Below are positions 61,887-64,000 of a stretch of 64,000 bases of DNA, one piece after another. The stretch comes from Gaiellasilicea sp963705515 (GTDB lineage Bacteria > Actinomycetota > Thermoleophilia > Gaiellales > Gaiellaceae). Under the pieces are notes generated by a model. It worked only from the letters and a program-made list of their open reading frames with translations, searched no databases and was not told the DNA's origin. The position numbers and the translations under genes are program-made. The stretch covers positions 186,001-250,000 of the forward strand of contig CAVPJV010000007.1 in NCBI GenBank assembly GCA_963705515.1, given 5' to 3'. Position 1 is the stretch's first letter; every line of letters begins with the position of its first letter.

Positions 61887-61978
61887 ACGAGGGGCCTCTT
61901 CTCGGCTACTGCGTCAGTGGGTGCGGAGCGAGACCGCCTTCTGGCCATCGTGACCGCAGTGGCGAGGATCCACACGCG

Positions 61979-62735
61979 CTAGAACCGGTCGAGAAGTTGA
62001 CGCTTCTTCTCGTCGAACTCGAGCGGCGTGATCAGGCCGCGATCGCGCAGATCGGCGAGCCGGCTGAGCGCGGAGTCAAGCTCGTCGGCCGAGATGCCGG
62101 ACGGCGCCGACGAGGCGGGCTCGGGCTCCGAGATCGTGGCCGCGGCCTGCTCCAGGGCGCGCGCTCCCCCCACCTCGAGCTCGTACTCGTGCTTGGCGTC
62201 GAGCAGCGCTCGCTTGAAGCCGTCGGCGTCGGGCAGGAAGCGGATCTTGCTCGTTCCCGCCTCGGACGCCGTCAACAGGTCGATCTCGCCGTAACCGACG
62301 ATCCGGCCGAGCCACGGGTGGCCGACGATCATGTCGCTGATCATCGGAAGCGAGGTGTCGCGCGAGTACTTGTTGATCAGCGCCGCCCGCCTCGATCACC
62401 CGCCGCGTCGTCACGAGGTACCGCTCGACCCTCCAGACCAGGAAGAACCAGCCGACGCCGAGGACCCCGATCGCGAGGAAGAGCCAGAAGCCCCAGCCGA
62501 GCAGCGAGCTGAGGAAACCGAAGACACCGTCGTCGGGGACGCCCTGGTCGAGGAGAAGGACTGCGATCCCGGCGCCGAGCGCAAGCACGAACCACCTCCC
62601 CGCCTCCAGAAACGTGAGCCAGTGCCGCTGCCGCACGAGCAGGACGCGCTCACCGGTGGCGAGCAGCGAGTCGTACTTCGAGGCCTCGTCCTCCGGAGAG
62701 GCGGCGCCGGCTGTGGTCTCGACCGCTTCGGGCAT
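61979..62735 (-). CDS. Membrane protein with PH-like domain and SHOCT motif, frameshifted
   Basis: ATG 62735 opens a frame with two membrane helices (about 48-63 and 75-105) and the start of a bacterial PH domain (WRVERYLVTTRRVIEAGG). One extra base at 62380-62390 then shifts the frame; the rest reads LINKYSRDTSLPMISDMIVGHPWLGRIVGYGEIDLLTASEAG and ends with a SHOCT-type helix pair (LSRLADLRDRGLITPLEFDEKKRQLLDRF). Corrected length is about 251 residues. PH/SHOCT membrane proteins of this layout are common in actinobacteria and have no known role. Confidence 0.85.
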
Positions 62736-62864
62736 GGTTTCGCAGGCTCCTGCCGCGCAGATACTGACTACTCCACGAGCAACGCGCAGATCGACCGGAT
62801 CATCGCGGCGAAACATCAGCGGACACGGGAGGAAGATCGAGGCGGTCGAGCACGTCCCGTGAGC

Positions 62865-63326
62865 ATGAAGGCAGCAGCCGTTCTCCTCGTCCTCGTCGTC
62901 ACGGCGGCGACTCTTGCCGGGCTGGGCTCGGCCGCACTCGGGCCAAGCTCGACTCCGCCGGCACCGCTCCCCATAGCCACCGTGGTTCAGCACGGCGGAC
63001 TGTGCTTCCGGGATAGGGAACGCCCGGGCACGGAATGCCGCTCGATGGTGACCATCACAGACGACTGGATCAGCGCGCCGGGAGCCAGGCCGCGCGCCCT
63101 GAAGAAGACGGAGCGCGCACGCTTGCTCAGCGCCATCGGACAGATCAACGCTGACCACCTCCGAACGCATCCCTTCCTGGGCATGTGCCCAACCGGCCTC
63201 GACGGCCGGGAGTCGATCTATCGCTTTCGCGGGTTCGGACGACAACTGGCTTCGTGCACGTACGACCTGAGCGGCGTCACGGCGGTCAGTCTCGTGAACC
63301 GGCTCATCGGGCAACTCGGTCGTTGA
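62865..63326 (+). CDS. Secreted hypothetical protein
   Basis: A 153-residue exported protein: signal peptide about 1-26 (MKAAAVLLVLVVTAATLAGLG), then a domain with four cysteines (GGLCFRD, GTECRSM, LGMCPTG, LASCTYD) likely to form two disulfides. GTG at 62859 is an alternative start. No family recognised. A strong hairpin terminator follows at 63370. Confidence 0.65.
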   Translation: MKAAAVLLVLVVTAATLAGLGSAALGPSSTPPAPLPIATVVQHGGLCFRDRERPGTECRSMVTITDDWISAPGARPRALKKTERARLLSAIGQINADHLRTHPFLGMCPTGLDGRESIYRFRGFGRQLASCTYDLSGVTAVSLVNRLIGQLGR

Positions 63327-63369
63327 TCTCAGCGCCTGTCGTTCCCAAGGGCTTTCGTCAACCAAAGGA

Positions 63370-63392
63370 AAAACCCCGTTTCCGGGGCTTTT
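63370..63392. terminator. Bidirectional intrinsic terminator
   Basis: CCCCG-tttc-CGGGG with CTTTTC on the plus side and TTTTTCC on the minus side. It serves the secreted gene at 62865 on the plus strand and would also have ended the tRNA transcript on the minus strand. Confidence 0.85.
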
Positions 63393-63395
63393 CTA

Positions 63396-63435
63396 TGGGC
63401 GGTACTGGGCTCGAACCAGTGACCCCCAGCTTGTC
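63396..63435 (-). tRNA. 3' half of a tRNA-Val(GAC) gene (attachment site remnant)
   Basis: Reading the minus strand from 63435: GAC (34-36), AA, stem GCTGG (39-43), variable loop GGGTC (44-48), T-arm ACTGG-TTCGAGC-CCAGT, acceptor strand ACCGCCC and discriminator A. The position and length of each part fit a tRNA perfectly, and GAC followed by AA gives valine. The 5' half (expected acceptor GGGCGGT) is missing: the bases before GAC do not pair with the anticodon stem. Integrases usually leave this kind of 3' copy, so it is probably an attachment site for an element extending to the right. No CCA is encoded. Confidence 0.7.
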
Positions 63436-63512
63436 GACTCGGGGCAGGCGTTCGCGCCTGTTCGCCCAGGTTCGGCAAACCCGCACGGCTATGCCATTCC
63501 GCCAGAGTCGAC
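63433..63512 (-). other. 80-base tRNA-like fold abutting the tRNA half
   Basis: On the minus strand GTCGACTC (63512-63505) and GAGTCGAC (63440-63433) are perfect 8-base inverted ends. Between them are a D-arm-like GGC...GCC (TGGCGGAATGGCATAGCC), a stem-loop CGGGT-TTGCCGA-ACCTG and a long stem CAGGCG-CGAA-CGCCTG. The right end lies on the GAC of the tRNA half. It could be a decayed tRNA or the end of an integrated element. Confidence 0.35.
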
Positions 63513-63626
63513 CGAACGGCGAGCGAACGTGAGCGAACGACGGTTGCAGCCATTGCGGCCACGCCGTGCGCGTCACGTTCCGAGGGGGTTGACGGAGAAC
63601 TCGCCGGCTGAGAGCTTCGCCTCTTC

Positions 63627-63773
63627 GTGACCCGCGCCATCATGCGTGGCAAGAGCGCATACACCACGATCGTCGTGGTCGGCGGAATCGCCACGCCAGT
63701 GTCGTTCCGGCGAGACGGTTGGTTCACGCAAGCAGAGGTCGACGCGAAGCTCGCCGCTCAGCAGAAGGGCTGA
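63627..63773 (+). CDS. Small hypothetical protein inside the putative element
   Basis: A 48-residue product with GTG start (TRAIMRGKSAYTTIVVVGGIATPVSFRRDGWFTQAEVDAKL...). The beta-rich middle and charged C-terminus resemble short phage-type proteins, but I do not recognise it. Shadow frames on the other strand overlap it. Between 63513 and 63626 nothing is seen. Confidence 0.4.
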   Translation: MTRAIMRGKSAYTTIVVVGGIATPVSFRRDGWFTQAEVDAKLAAQQKG

Positions 63774-63840
63774 GCCCCTGTGGCTCACACAGCAAGACTC
63801 TCAGGATCGCCGCCATCGACGATGGCGCTCGAACTACATC

Positions 63841-63885
63841 GGAGGGATCCGCCCGAGGTTTTGCGAGCCAGGGGCGGATCCCTCC
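63841..63885. terminator. Strong hairpin (14-bp stem)
   Basis: GGAGGGATCCGCCC pairs exactly with GGGCGGATCCCTCC over a 17-base loop. It is 68 bases past the small gene's stop and 16 bases past the convergent hydrolase stop, so it can serve both. It shares GGATCCGCCCC/GCGGATCC with the hairpin of the 80-bp repeats at 22.8 kb. Confidence 0.65.
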
Positions 63886-63900
63886 TAGTAAGCGATATCA

Positions 63901-64000
63901 CTAGGTGCTGACCTCGGCAGGGATGGTGGCGTCGATCGCTGCCTTGATCAGGTCAGCGACAGCTGCGGGCTTCGACACGTAGACCGAGTGGCTGCCTTCG
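63901..64000 (-). CDS. C-terminus of an alpha/beta hydrolase (partial)
   Basis: The last 32 codons of a minus-strand gene: EGSHSVYVSKPAAVADLIKAAIDATI...ST and TAG. GSHSVYVS fits the catalytic histidine region of chloroperoxidase/arylesterase-type alpha/beta hydrolases. The rest lies outside the window. Confidence 0.65.
   Translation of the reverse strand, partial: EGSHSVYVSKPAAVADLIKAAIDATIPAEVST

Noticed and set aside
61658..61975. 105-codon minus-strand frame
   Set aside because: Antisense to the better supported 42-residue membrane protein and without a ribosome binding site.
63396..63540. Complete type II tRNA or tmRNA
   Set aside because: The acceptor strand ACCGCCC has no GGGCGGT partner in the upstream bases, and tmRNA hallmarks are missing. 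Only the 3' half fits a tRNA.
63358..63576. 72-codon minus-strand gene (ending VTGSSPVPPIEKPRKRGFSFG)
   Set aside because: It is the known kind of false protein read through a tRNA 3' end and its terminator.

Overview
The window is a 64 kb chromosomal piece of a very GC-rich bacterium, almost certainly an actinobacterium. The evidence is codon use, many GTG starts, stop-start overlaps of the GTGA/ATGA type, and the gene order comF - hpf - secA - prfB - ftsE - ftsX. A deep-branching class such as Thermoleophilia is my best guess, but that is inference. Almost all of the window is core genome; only the last 0.6 kb looks like the edge of an accessory element.

Layout. 0-12.4 kb (mostly minus): SemiSWEET-like transporter, SUV3-like helicase, ftsX, ftsE, prfB with its programmed +1 frameshift, a secreted subtilisin, secA, hibernation factor and a ComF protein. 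12.4-22.7 kb (all minus): an envelope polysaccharide and one-carbon block with two sugar nucleotidyltransferases, UDP-glucose dehydrogenase, a cupin, an LCP-family wall-polymer transferase, hisC, ahcY with an autoregulated MerR gene, mtnA and a small nucleotidyltransferase; most are joined by 4-bp overlaps. 22.7-23.2 kb: a non-coding interval with a long palindrome, three exact 80-bp tandem repeats and a terminator. 23.2-29.2 kb: a 2-oxoacid dehydrogenase complex (E1 alpha, E1 beta, E2, and separately E3). 29.3-31.8 kb: small unknowns, a YihY-type membrane protein and a duplicated cupredoxin. 31.8-43.6 kb: translation genes (pheST, trmH-like, rplT, rpmI, infC, thrS) split by a plus-strand insert at 35.2-39.75 kb (two sister methyltransferases, lemA, DUF2207, a hydrolase). 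43.7-50.1 kb (plus): secreted proteins, a DUF1800-DUF1501-cupredoxin set, a His-rich miniprotein and a PAP2 phosphatase. 50.1-61.2 kb (minus): one LacI-controlled sugar operon with an ABC importer, GH1, GH13 and GH63-like enzymes. 61.4-64 kb: small genes, then the 3' half of a tRNA-Val gene that looks like an attachment site.

Two themes deserve attention. First, four genes besides prfB (mtnA, pheT, a secreted protein at 43.7 kb, a PH/SHOCT membrane protein at 62 kb) are interrupted by frameshifts, five events in all, and every one is a single extra base. Sequence error is the likeliest cause, but the consistent direction should be checked. Second, several genes appear to use starts other than ATG/GTG/TTG: lacI (ATT, with an excellent ribosome binding site) and DUF2207 (possibly ACG); infC may use ATT or TTG. 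Regulatory DNA that can be read directly includes a LacI promoter-operator, a MerR-type palindrome, an infC leader terminator and a hairpin that masks the DUF1501 ribosome binding site.
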